Origin: Blastocatellia bacterium
GTDB lineage: Bacteria > Acidobacteriota > Blastocatellia > UBA7656
Assembly: GCA_035275065.1 (NCBI GenBank)
Contig: DATENM010000145.1
Span: 113,851-152,933 of the forward strand
Direction of reading: 5' to 3'
DNA: 39,083 nt
Shown here piece by piece: positions 32,162-39,083 of this stretch (positions within the stretch are counted from its first letter, which is position 1; each line of letters starts with the position of its first letter). The position numbers and the translations under genes are program-made. The notes below the pieces were generated by a model, which saw only the letters and a list, made by a program, of their open reading frames with translations, searched no databases and had not been told where the DNA came from.

Positions 32162-33865
32162 ATGTATTCGCTTTTTAACGTACTCACCGACCAGCACAGC
32201 GCCGAACTAGTCCCGGTTCGCTGCAATCGGCAGACGGTCAAGCGTTTGGTCAGCTATTTCGAAGACCTGGTAACCGAAAACAAGTCCTCGGTACTGGTGC
32301 TCGAAGGCCGCTGCCCGGACGGCGACCCGGAGCGCGACCGCGAGCGCTTGCAGAAGCTGGCTGGTGACGCGCGTCACCTCTATCTCTTCACCTGCGATTC
32401 ACATTGCGCGACCCGCACCTGGGAAGCGCCGGCGCGCGAATCCCTTACCCTGTTCGAAGAGCGCGAACACCACGATCTGGAGAACGGCCCATTCATACTG
32501 GTGATTGACCCGCGCTTTTGCGGGCTGCTCTCATGCGCCGAGATACCGCGCTCGTCGGCCACCCAGGCGCAGACCTATGCCGTCGTCTGGACCTTCGACC
32601 CGAACGTGGTTTACACGGCGGTCGAGTACCTGCTGGCGCGCATCGGCCCGCAGCGGCCCAAGGCACGCAGCGGCCTGGAGATGCTGCTGAACGCCACGAC
32701 GACACGGCGCGCGTCGCTGCGTGTGGCCCTGACCTTCACGACGAAACTGGCGCGGCTGATGCAGCGGCAGAGCGAGCTCGACATGGCCACGAGCCGCATC
32801 AGCTCGGCCATCTCGAACACGCTCGAACTTGAAGTCATCTTACAAACAGCGGTTGAAGAGGTGGGCCGGGCGCTCAACGCCCGCCGCGCCGCGCTGGTGC
32901 TATGGCGCGAGGGCACGAGCTTGCCGGAAGGCATCAGCGTTTACGAGCGCGCCGAGGATAAATTGCATGAAGCGCCGGACAGGGAACTCCATGCCTTGAA
33001 GGCACCGGCGCCCGATTCGGTGATTTCATACCTTGCACCGCCGCTCCTGCGAGCGACGGAAATGCAGGCCCCGGGGAATGGCAACGGGCTGACCCACACC
33101 GTTGTGCCGGCAACGGCCTTCGCCACCGGTGGCCTGAGCGCCGCGGTTGACGTGCCCGGCTCGCTGGAAATTCCCCTGACCTATCGCAACAGCATTATTG
33201 GCGTGCTGGTCGTCGAAGACGACACACCGAATCGTGATTGGGAAGACGAAGAGCGCTTGATGGTCCGCACCGTGTCGGACCAGTTGGCGATTGCCATCAG
33301 TCACGCGCGTCTGTTCCGTCACGTGCAGACCCAGGCGATGACCGACTCGCTAACCGGGCTTTATAATCATCGTTATTTTCACGAGCGGCTCGACCGCGAG
33401 ATTCAGATGGCCGACCGCAACAATGAAAGCCTGTCGCTGATCCTTCTCGACCTCGACCACCTGAAACGCATCAACGACACCCACGGCCACCGCGCCGGCG
33501 ATGCCGCGCTCTGCCACATTGCCGCCATCTTGAAAGCGACGGTGCGCGAGATCGATATCTGCGCGCGTTATGGCGGCGAAGAGTTCGTCATCATCCTGCC
33601 GCAATGCGAGCGCGAGGCGGCATTCCAGGTCGCCGAGCGCGTCCGCGAAGCCATCGCCTTACAGCCGGTGCCCAAGGTCGGCGCGGTGACGGCGAGCATC
33701 GGCCTTGCCACCTACCCGACACCCGCGGCGACCAAGGAAGAACTGATAGAAATGTCTGACCGCGCCATGTACCTCGCAAAAGACGCGGGCCGCAACCGCG
33801 TGCGCACCATGCTGCACCGCGCTCCAGAAAACCTGAACGCCTTACCCGCCGCCGAGCGCCCCTGA
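32162..33865 (+). CDS. DICT-GAF-GGDEF diguanylate cyclase
   Basis: A 567-residue cytoplasmic signalling enzyme making cyclic di-GMP from two GTP. The N-terminal ~190 residues fit the DICT sensory domain, which often precedes GGDEF or two-component modules. A GAF domain spans ~205-395 (ISNTLELEVILQTAVEEVG ... DVPGSLEIPLTYRNSIIGVL, SDQLAIAISHARLF). The catalytic domain has MTDSLTGLYNHRYF, ILLDLDHLKRINDTHGH and the active-site GGEEF at 471-475; the inhibitory I-site RxxD (REID) lies 5 residues before it. So it should be active and product-inhibited. No EAL domain is present. It is preceded by a near-consensus promoter. Confidence 0.92.
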   Translation: MYSLFNVLTDQHSAELVPVRCNRQTVKRLVSYFEDLVTENKSSVLVLEGRCPDGDPERDRERLQKLAGDARHLYLFTCDSHCATRTWEAPARESLTLFEEREHHDLENGPFILVIDPRFCGLLSCAEIPRSSATQAQTYAVVWTFDPNVVYTAVEYLLARIGPQRPKARSGLEMLLNATTTRRASLRVALTFTTKLARLMQRQSELDMATSRISSAISNTLELEVILQTAVEEVGRALNARRAALVLWREGTSLPEGISVYERAEDKLHEAPDRELHALKAPAPDSVISYLAPPLLRATEMQAPGNGNGLTHTVVPATAFATGGLSAAVDVPGSLEIPLTYRNSIIGVLVVEDDTPNRDWEDEERLMVRTVSDQLAIAISHARLFRHVQTQAMTDSLTGLYNHRYFHERLDREIQMADRNNESLSLILLDLDHLKRINDTHGHRAGDAALCHIAAILKATVREIDICARYGGEEFVIILPQCEREAAFQVAERVREAIALQPVPKVGAVTASIGLATYPTPAATKEELIEMSDRAMYLAKDAGRNRVRTMLHRAPENLNALPAAERP

Positions 33866-33889
33866 CCGGCTCGGGCTCACCCGCCCCGC

Positions 33890-35638
33890 TTATTTCCGAG
33901 CAAAGACTTTCACGTCGCCATAGGCAAACTGCTGCTGAAAGTGATCAGCGAAATCCCGAGCCAGAGCTGGATTATTCTGAAGCTGCTCGGCGACCGGGTC
34001 GCCCGCCTGGTAAATCACCATCGAAACATCGGCGGGAATCGCTTCGTTGATGGCGTGCCAGCGGAGCGAGCCTTCGTGAATGATCTGCGCGAAACGCAGT
34101 CCGCCGCGCGGCACGACCGGCCCTAAAGCGCCGGTGTTCATCCAGACGGCCTGCCGCGGCGGATTGGCTTCGAGCCATGCGGCAACCCGCGCCCACTCGC
34201 GGGCGCGCGCCGAGTTGACGCCATTGCGATAGCCTTCCTGATAGACCGCCAGTTGCGACGGCCCTTCAGAGATCAAGTAGCCATACTGCAACACGACCAG
34301 CCCGCCCAGCACGACGAGCGCGGCTTGCCGGATTCGCGGTTTGAACAGCCACGCGACTGCCGGGGCGAACGCCGCAAGCGCCAGCAGGTGCGGCAGGCCA
34401 TAACGCACGTTGAGCAACCCGAAGGCGCTGAAAGGAAAAATCTGAATCTCGCCGCGCGCGACGCTGAACCCATGAAAGAAGAAAGGCACTGCGAGCAATG
34501 CCGCCGGCAGGTGCCCGACCAGGGCTCGCCGCTTCAAAGCGACGAAGGTTACAAAACCAACGCCGCCGAGCAGAAGCACGAGCGGGCCGGCGCAGACCGC
34601 CGTGGTGATGGCCATCCACAGCATCGAGATCAGCGGGTGGCCGATGAAGACTTTGGCCCAGCCGAGCCGGGCTTCTTCGTGAAGAAAGATGCCGCGCGCC
34701 GAATGCGCGCCGCTCAGGAATTCGAGCGGGTTGCCGAAGATCGCCCAGTTATGCCACAACCAGTAAAGCGGCCCGGCGGCCACCAGCGCGGCAAACACGG
34801 CGGCATTCCTCGACTTGATCTTCCATGTGCCGACACTCGCGAGAGCGACGATCAAAACCGACAGCATCGCCACCGGCCAGGCTTCGTAGCGCGCTAGCGT
34901 TGCCAGGGTCATCGCCAGACCAGCCGCCACGAGCCGCTTCGTCGTCGGCTCAGCGACCCATCGCTGTAAGCAGAAGACCGCCGTCGTCATTGACGCCATA
35001 AAAACGGTCTCGGTCATCGGCGTCGTTTGCATAAACAGCGCGCTCGGATTCAGCGCGAAGATCGCCACTGACGCGACCGGCATCCATACCGCCAGCCGCG
35101 CATCTTCCTGGCGATACAGCCGGCGCGCGATTTGAAAGATCATCGTCGCCGCAATCACGAAAGCCGCCATCGAAACCAGGCTGCCGGCCGCGCCGCTGCG
35201 CCACAGGCTGTCGTTAGCCACCAGCGGCAGCATCAGCACGGTATGTAATGGAAGCCACGGCGTGCCGATTTGCAAGTATCTCTGCCACAGCGAGCTGTCG
35301 GGCGAATCAACGACCTTGCGGGCGATGTTGACGTGAGCGAGGCCATCGCCATAGTGATTCGTCATGCCGTTGGCGAAGAAGTAGGCAAAGCAGGCGATAG
35401 AGAGGACGGCGGCAATGATGGCCACTAACACTGTGCCGCGCTCGGCAATCAACTTCGTCGCCCGGTCAAATCTCGTTGCTGATTGCTGTGGGATTAGAGA
35501 ATCAGACGCCGCGGCATCACCAGGGACATCGCCCGACGGTGGCGCGTCGTCGGGCGGAGGGCTTTCCGGCAGCGGCAAAGCGGCGGGCGCGGCAACGTTT
35601 GCCTTTTGCCTTTTGCTCTTTGCCCTTTGCCTTCTCAT
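33890..35638 (-). CDS. GT39/ArnT-like polytopic membrane glycosyltransferase
   Basis: A 582-residue integral membrane protein with about ten hydrophobic segments after a long basic, Pro/Ala/Asp-rich N-terminus (about 65 residues). The first loop after TM1 contains NHYGDGLAHVNIARKV, and the later ARYEAWPVAML and TTPMTETVFMAS segments fit GT-C enzymes using lipid-linked sugars (PMT/ArnT-like). The C-terminal ~150 residues are extracytoplasmic. The acceptor is unknown. The start ATG overlaps the aroF stop as ATGA, suggesting coupling, but the first codons lie in a repetitive AAGGCAAA tract, so the true start is uncertain. Confidence 0.75.
   Translation of the reverse strand: MRRQRAKSKRQKANVAAPAALPLPESPPPDDAPPSGDVPGDAAASDSLIPQQSATRFDRATKLIAERGTVLVAIIAAVLSIACFAYFFANGMTNHYGDGLAHVNIARKVVDSPDSSLWQRYLQIGTPWLPLHTVLMLPLVANDSLWRSGAAGSLVSMAAFVIAATMIFQIARRLYRQEDARLAVWMPVASVAIFALNPSALFMQTTPMTETVFMASMTTAVFCLQRWVAEPTTKRLVAAGLAMTLATLARYEAWPVAMLSVLIVALASVGTWKIKSRNAAVFAALVAAGPLYWLWHNWAIFGNPLEFLSGAHSARGIFLHEEARLGWAKVFIGHPLISMLWMAITTAVCAGPLVLLLGGVGFVTFVALKRRALVGHLPAALLAVPFFFHGFSVARGEIQIFPFSAFGLLNVRYGLPHLLALAAFAPAVAWLFKPRIRQAALVVLGGLVVLQYGYLISEGPSQLAVYQEGYRNGVNSARAREWARVAAWLEANPPRQAVWMNTGALGPVVPRGGLRFAQIIHEGSLRWHAINEAIPADVSMVIYQAGDPVAEQLQNNPALARDFADHFQQQFAYGDVKVFARK
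35598..35634. repeat. Short tandem repeat at the start of the glycosyltransferase gene
   Basis: On the plus strand the tract is a run of TTTTGCC-like heptamers (with TTTGCTC and TTTGCCC variants). Read on the minus strand it encodes the basic start RRQRAKSKRQKA. It looks like a low-complexity sequence that has expanded over the start of the gene. Confidence 0.6.
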
Positions 35639-36660
35639 GCTTGAGGGGTTTCGGTTTCGAGGATGACGCGGTGAATGGCGCGCACTTCGGTGACGAGCCG
35701 GTTGAACATATCGGGCAGCAGCGCCTGCGGGCCATCCGAGAGCGCCAGCTCGGGGTGGTTGTGGACTTCGACCATGATGCCGTCGGCGCCGGCGGCGATG
35801 GCGGCGCGCGCCATCGGGATCACCTTATGGCGTTTGCCTGTGCCGTGCGACGGGTCAACAATGATCGGCAAGTGCGAGCGGTGCTGCACCGCCGGCACCA
35901 CGGACAGGTCGAGCGTGTTGCGTGTGTGGTCGGCGAAGGTGCGAACGCCGCGCTCGCAGAGGATGACGTTATAGTTGCCCTCGGCCATGATGTATTCAGC
36001 GGCCAGCAAGAACTCTTCAAGCGTCGCCGCCAGCCCGCGTTTGAGCATCACAGGCTTGCGCGCCTGGCCGATGCGCCTGAGCAGGGAGAAGTTCTGCATG
36101 TTGCGCGCGCCGATTTGCAGCACGTCTGTATACTCTTCGACGACATCGGCGGTCTCTGTGTCCAGGACTTCGGTGACGATCTTCAGCCCGAAGCGGTCAC
36201 GCACGTCGGCCAGTATCTTCAATCCTTCGACGCCCAGCCCTTGAAACGAGTAAGGCGAGGTGCGCGGCTTGAAAGCGCCGGCGCGAAAGAACTGCGCGCC
36301 GCTGGCGGCGACGATCTCGGCAATCTCCATCGTCTGTTGATGCGATTCGACGGCGCAGGGGCCGGCGATGATGGCCGGCTGCGGGCCGCCGATGTCTGCG
36401 TCGCCGATCTGTACAACCGTGTCATCGTGCTTGAGGTCGCGGCTGACCAGCTTATAAGGCTTCGACACGCGGATGGCCTCAGCGACGCCGGGCAGGTTCT
36501 CGAAATGAGCGGGATCAATCGCGCCGGGATTGCCGGTGATGCCAATCGCCGTGCGCGTCTCACCGGGCATCGGGTGTGGTTTGTAGCCCAGGCTACGAAT
36601 GACTTGCAGGACGTCTTCGACCTGCGCCTCGGTCGCCTCAGGAGTCATGACGATGAGCAT
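35635..36660 (-). CDS. aroF: 3-deoxy-7-phosphoheptulonate (DAHP) synthase
   Basis: A 341-residue enzyme for the first step of the shikimate pathway (phosphoenolpyruvate + erythrose 4-phosphate to DAHP). The N-terminal ~70 residues are the ferredoxin-like domain of the B. subtilis-type (type I-beta) enzymes (MLIVMTPEATEAQVEDVL). The barrel carries AGPCAVES, FFRAGAFKPRTSPYSFQG, QIGARNMQNF, MLKRG, DPSHGTG and MVEVHNHPE, the metal- and substrate-binding motifs. A start at 36660 has AGAGGA about 8 nt upstream. The gene lies 77 bp after argS, with a family-A hairpin between. The stop overlaps the glycosyltransferase start. Confidence 0.96.
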   Translation of the reverse strand: MLIVMTPEATEAQVEDVLQVIRSLGYKPHPMPGETRTAIGITGNPGAIDPAHFENLPGVAEAIRVSKPYKLVSRDLKHDDTVVQIGDADIGGPQPAIIAGPCAVESHQQTMEIAEIVAASGAQFFRAGAFKPRTSPYSFQGLGVEGLKILADVRDRFGLKIVTEVLDTETADVVEEYTDVLQIGARNMQNFSLLRRIGQARKPVMLKRGLAATLEEFLLAAEYIMAEGNYNVILCERGVRTFADHTRNTLDLSVVPAVQHRSHLPIIVDPSHGTGKRHKVIPMARAAIAAGADGIMVEVHNHPELALSDGPQALLPDMFNRLVTEVRAIHRVILETETPQA

Positions 36661-36676
36661 GCGGCATGTCCTCTCA

Positions 36677-36734
36677 TGTAGCGCAATCTGTTAGCTTGCG
36701 CCGTGGCTCGCGCAATCTAACAGATTGCGCTACA
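36677..36734. repeat. Family A hairpin, composite form, between argS and aroF
   Basis: An 18-bp perfect outer stem (36677-36694 with 36717-36734) encloses a TTGCGC/GCGCAA inner stem. The core TGTAGCGCAATCT is identical to that at 4742. It fills most of the gap between two minus-strand genes. Confidence 0.9.
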
Positions 36735-36737
36735 TCA

Positions 36738-38726
36738 TTACATGCGCTCCGGCGCTTCGATGCCGAGCACGTCGAGCGCGGCGATCAGCCTTTCGCGCAC
36801 GATGGCCGTGATGGCGACCAGCAAGGCGCGGCGGTCGGCGTCCGTCTCGGAGAGAATGTGGTAATGGTGATAAAACAGGTTGAAGCGCTGCGCCAGTTGG
36901 AACGTCCACTTCGCGACAATGGCCGGCTCCAGCGTGCCAACCGCGCCGCCGATGACTTCGTCCAGGCGCGATGCCAGATAACAGAGCGACCAGAGATCAT
37001 CGCCCGCTTCATTGCCGAGCAACTCGTTGAGGCGCTCGCGCGCCACTTCGCGCAGGGCCGCCGCCCCCGGCGTAATCCCGGCGTCTGTGAGCTTGCGGAA
37101 GATCGAATTGGCGCGCACGACCGAATACTGAATATAAGGGCCGGTCTCGCCGTCGAACGATAGCGCCTCTTTGAAGTCGAAGGCGATGATCGAGTTGCGC
37201 AGGTACTTCAGCAGGAAGTAGCGCAGCGCGCCGACGGCGATCTTATGCGCGGTGGCCTGCTGTTCTGACTCATCCAGCTCAGGGTGGCGGCTCTCGACCT
37301 CTGCGAAGGCGCTCGCCTGCAACTGATCGATCAAATCGTCGGCCTTGACGCCAAGCCCCTTGCGACCGGACATCGAGACAGCGCCGCGCTTGCGGTCTTC
37401 TTCGGACAACTGCTGGCCCAGTTGTTCGGCGGCGGCTGGCGATAGCGTCACTTTTTCGTAAGCCAGGTGAGCGCTGCGCTCGACGCGCTCGTCGTGGTCA
37501 ACGGCCATGACGCCGAGCTTGACGTAATGCTGCGGGTAAGACTGGCCGATGTCTATGACATTGAAGTAGGCCGCGCCGTTGCCGAACTTCGGATGCATCG
37601 GATAATCATCGCGCTCGTTCGAGGTCGTCACCCAGACCGTGTGGCCATCGGGATATGTGCGAAACGGCTTGTAATAAAAATCGAGGTCGAGCTGTCCCAG
37701 CTTCCATAAATGAAAGGCGATGTCTTTGCCCGTGTAAGTCACCGTGCCGTTCGAGCGCACGATCACCTTGTCGGCCTCGTGCTCGGACTCTTCTTCGTCA
37801 GCAGGATGGCCGTCGTCGGCGGCGCGCATGACCCAGCACCCGGCGAGCTTGCCTTCGCCGACCTGCTCGATTGCGCCGCGCGTTTTCAGCAACTCGAAGG
37901 CGCGGTTCCAGAGATGCAGGTGCAGCACGTCTGACTCGCGCGGCAACACGTCATACTTGATGCCGACGCGCAGGAAGGTGTCGAGGTGATGATGCACGAT
38001 CCGCGTCGCGACGTAATCGGCCATCTCGTAGACTTCGCCTTCGCCCGATTCGATGGCGTGCAAGGTTTCGGCGCGCAGCGCAAGGCGCGATTTGTCTTCT
38101 TCGTAGAACTGGCCGACGCGGGCGTACAGGTTCCAACAATAGAAATCGAACTTGCCCTCGATGGCTTTGATCTCTTCGAGCGATTTCTGCTCGATGTGGC
38201 GGAAGCCGACGACGACATCGGCGACCTGCACACCTGTGTTATCGATGTAGTTCTGCACTTCGACGGTCTCGCCGGCGGCACGCAGCAATCGCACAGTGGT
38301 GTCGCCGAGCACGGCATTGCGCAGATGGCCGATGTGCGCCGCCTTGTTGGGATTGACCGCCGTGTGCTCGACGATGATCTTGCCGCCGAGCTGCGGCGCG
38401 GGCGCGGCGCTGCCTTGCGCGACGTTCAATAAATAACTGGCGCGGTCAAAGTAGACGTTGATATAGCCGGCACCCGCGACTTCGGTGCGGGCGACGCCTT
38501 CGACGGCGCGCAGTTTTTCGGCCAGTCGCGACGCGACTTCGCGCGGGTTCTGTTTCTGCCCGGTTGCCGCTTTGAGCCGTTTAGCCAGCTCGAAAGCGAC
38601 GGGGAAGGCCAGATCGCCCAGCTCTGTGCGCGGTGGTATCTCGCTGGTGAACTCGGCGAGGTCCATATCGAACAACGCTTTGATGGCGGCGCGCAACTCG
38701 TCGCGCACCTGTTGCTGAATCGTCAT
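36738..38726 (-). CDS. argS: Arginyl-tRNA synthetase
   Basis: A 662-residue class I aminoacyl-tRNA synthetase that charges tRNA-Arg. The start is put at 38726 (MTIQQQVRDELRAAI); the frame upstream to 38900 crosses the family-B repeat and lacks similarity. The N-terminal Add-1 domain is seen at LGDLAFPVAFELAK and AGAGYINVYF. The catalytic core has VEHTAVNPNKAAHIGHLRNA (HIGH motif), NYIDNTGVQVADV, and VSMSGRKG as the KMSK-like loop. The C-terminal DALR domain has YIQYSVVRANSIFRK and FNLFYHHYHIL. A weak GGAG is about 11 nt before the start. It heads a minus-strand run with aroF and the glycosyltransferase. Confidence 0.97.
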   Translation of the reverse strand: MTIQQQVRDELRAAIKALFDMDLAEFTSEIPPRTELGDLAFPVAFELAKRLKAATGQKQNPREVASRLAEKLRAVEGVARTEVAGAGYINVYFDRASYLLNVAQGSAAPAPQLGGKIIVEHTAVNPNKAAHIGHLRNAVLGDTTVRLLRAAGETVEVQNYIDNTGVQVADVVVGFRHIEQKSLEEIKAIEGKFDFYCWNLYARVGQFYEEDKSRLALRAETLHAIESGEGEVYEMADYVATRIVHHHLDTFLRVGIKYDVLPRESDVLHLHLWNRAFELLKTRGAIEQVGEGKLAGCWVMRAADDGHPADEEESEHEADKVIVRSNGTVTYTGKDIAFHLWKLGQLDLDFYYKPFRTYPDGHTVWVTTSNERDDYPMHPKFGNGAAYFNVIDIGQSYPQHYVKLGVMAVDHDERVERSAHLAYEKVTLSPAAAEQLGQQLSEEDRKRGAVSMSGRKGLGVKADDLIDQLQASAFAEVESRHPELDESEQQATAHKIAVGALRYFLLKYLRNSIIAFDFKEALSFDGETGPYIQYSVVRANSIFRKLTDAGITPGAAALREVARERLNELLGNEAGDDLWSLCYLASRLDEVIGGAVGTLEPAIVAKWTFQLAQRFNLFYHHYHILSETDADRRALLVAITAIVRERLIAALDVLGIEAPERM

Positions 38727-38773
38727 GCTGCAATCGACTCCATGAATCAAATCTAGCAGCGCGTCTCGCAAAA

Positions 38774-38838
38774 GTGCCGTAGGCACGAAATGTTTATAGG
38801 CATCAGCTTTATCTATAAACATCTCGCTCCTACGGAGC
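38774..38838. repeat. Palindromic repeat, family B
   Basis: Arms at 38774-38799 and 38813-38838 share ATGTTTATAG/CTATAAACAT with the 424-565 cluster and carry CCGTAGG-type small palindromes (GTGCC-GTA-GGCAC). It lies upstream of argS and 114 bp from the transposase remnant at the right edge. Confidence 0.8.
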
Positions 38839-38952
38839 TTAGGATTTCGATGCGCGCCTTTACAGTCAGTTTTCCAGCAACTGAATGAATCACTGATCAT
38901 ATCAGCCGTTTTGCGCTTTTGAAAGCGTCGTTGACTTGGCCCCAGGGTCTAT

Positions 38953-39083
38953 TCATTCTCGAAGATCAAGCCCGATGGCTGCCATCGCAAGTCCTGGCTG
39001 TGCTGCATACCTCCGACACGCCGCCGCGATGTTTGTCACTCCTTCCACCCTCATCAACGTTATTGCCGCATTCCTCAACGCCG
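38953..39083 (-). CDS. C-terminal end of a probable ISAs1-like transposase (rest outside the window)
   Basis: An open minus-strand frame enters from the right edge and stops at 38953-38955, giving 42 residues that include ALRNAAITLMRVEG, VTNIAAACRRYAA and GLAMAAIGLDL. This looks like the C-terminal tail of ISAs1-family DDE transposases, which end in an LRNxAI...NIAxxLRxxA pattern. The visible part is in frame and may belong to an intact or a decayed element. No terminal inverted repeat of the IS could be identified in the 38839-38952 segment. The assignment rests on a short stretch. Confidence 0.5.
   Translation of the reverse strand, partial: ALRNAAITLMRVEGVTNIAAACRRYAAQPGLAMAAIGLDLRE

Noticed and set aside
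34253..34897. 214-residue plus-strand frame within the glycosyltransferase gene
   Set aside because: Charged, low-complexity shadow; the opposite strand encodes a clear membrane protein.
38727..38900. N-terminal extension of argS
   Set aside because: It runs through the family-B palindrome and carries no ArgRS similarity; the Add-1 domain begins right after the ATG at 38726.

Overview
The window is a GC-rich (about 60%) bacterial chromosome segment with densely packed genes on both strands. The gene mix suggests a Gram-negative Acidobacteriota-like organism, possibly Blastocatellia: a DUF5916 outer-membrane protein, three tandem secreted amidohydrolases, an OmpA lipoprotein, secreted S8/S41 peptidases, a DUF1259 protein, and many small intergenic palindromes. 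This taxonomic guess is inference; no rRNA or tRNA gene was seen.

Layout. 1-1122: the C-terminal end of an unknown gene, a palindromic repeat cluster, and a small lipoprotein. 1257-7572: a large secreted KP-43-like subtilase, a convergent zinc-ribbon subtilase, a divergent SAM methyltransferase and a zinc-ribbon membrane protein. 7573-8437: a long non-coding stretch with a clear intrinsic terminator and several hairpins, leading into ftsY (8438-9493). 9490-10842: a cytochrome P450. 11018-14512: a single 1164-residue protein built as WD40 propeller, Ras/ROC-like GTPase, COR-like region, zinc ribbon, degenerate TIR-like domain and canonical TIR domain. This NLR/ROCO-like architecture is the most interesting locus here. 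14525-20792 (minus strand): MFS transporter, chromate transporter chrA, a DUF5916 beta-barrel protein, a DUF1259 protein and a small unknown protein. 20983-25703 (plus strand): three amidohydrolase-fold genes, two of them without the metal-binding His pair, ending at a strong terminator. 25726-30730: an S41 peptidase, two small regulatory or unknown genes, and an ECF sigma / anti-sigma / DUF4097 operon. 30993-33865: an OmpA lipoprotein and a DICT-GAF-GGDEF diguanylate cyclase behind a near-consensus promoter. 33890-38726 (minus strand): argS, aroF and a GT39-like membrane glycosyltransferase, the last two overlapping by 4 bp. The right edge carries a second copy of the palindromic repeat seen at 424-565, and the C-terminal end of a probable ISAs1-like transposase.

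Two families of interspersed palindromes run through the window. Family A has a TGTRGCGCAA...TTGCGCYACA core, with four intergenic copies at 4742, 17124, 24256 and 36677. Family B has a CCGTAGG...ATGTTTATAG core, with copies at both ends. ECF sigma/anti-sigma, amidohydrolase and chrA-MFS genes show close spacing or overlap consistent with operons. The TIR protein appears to stand alone behind its own promoter.
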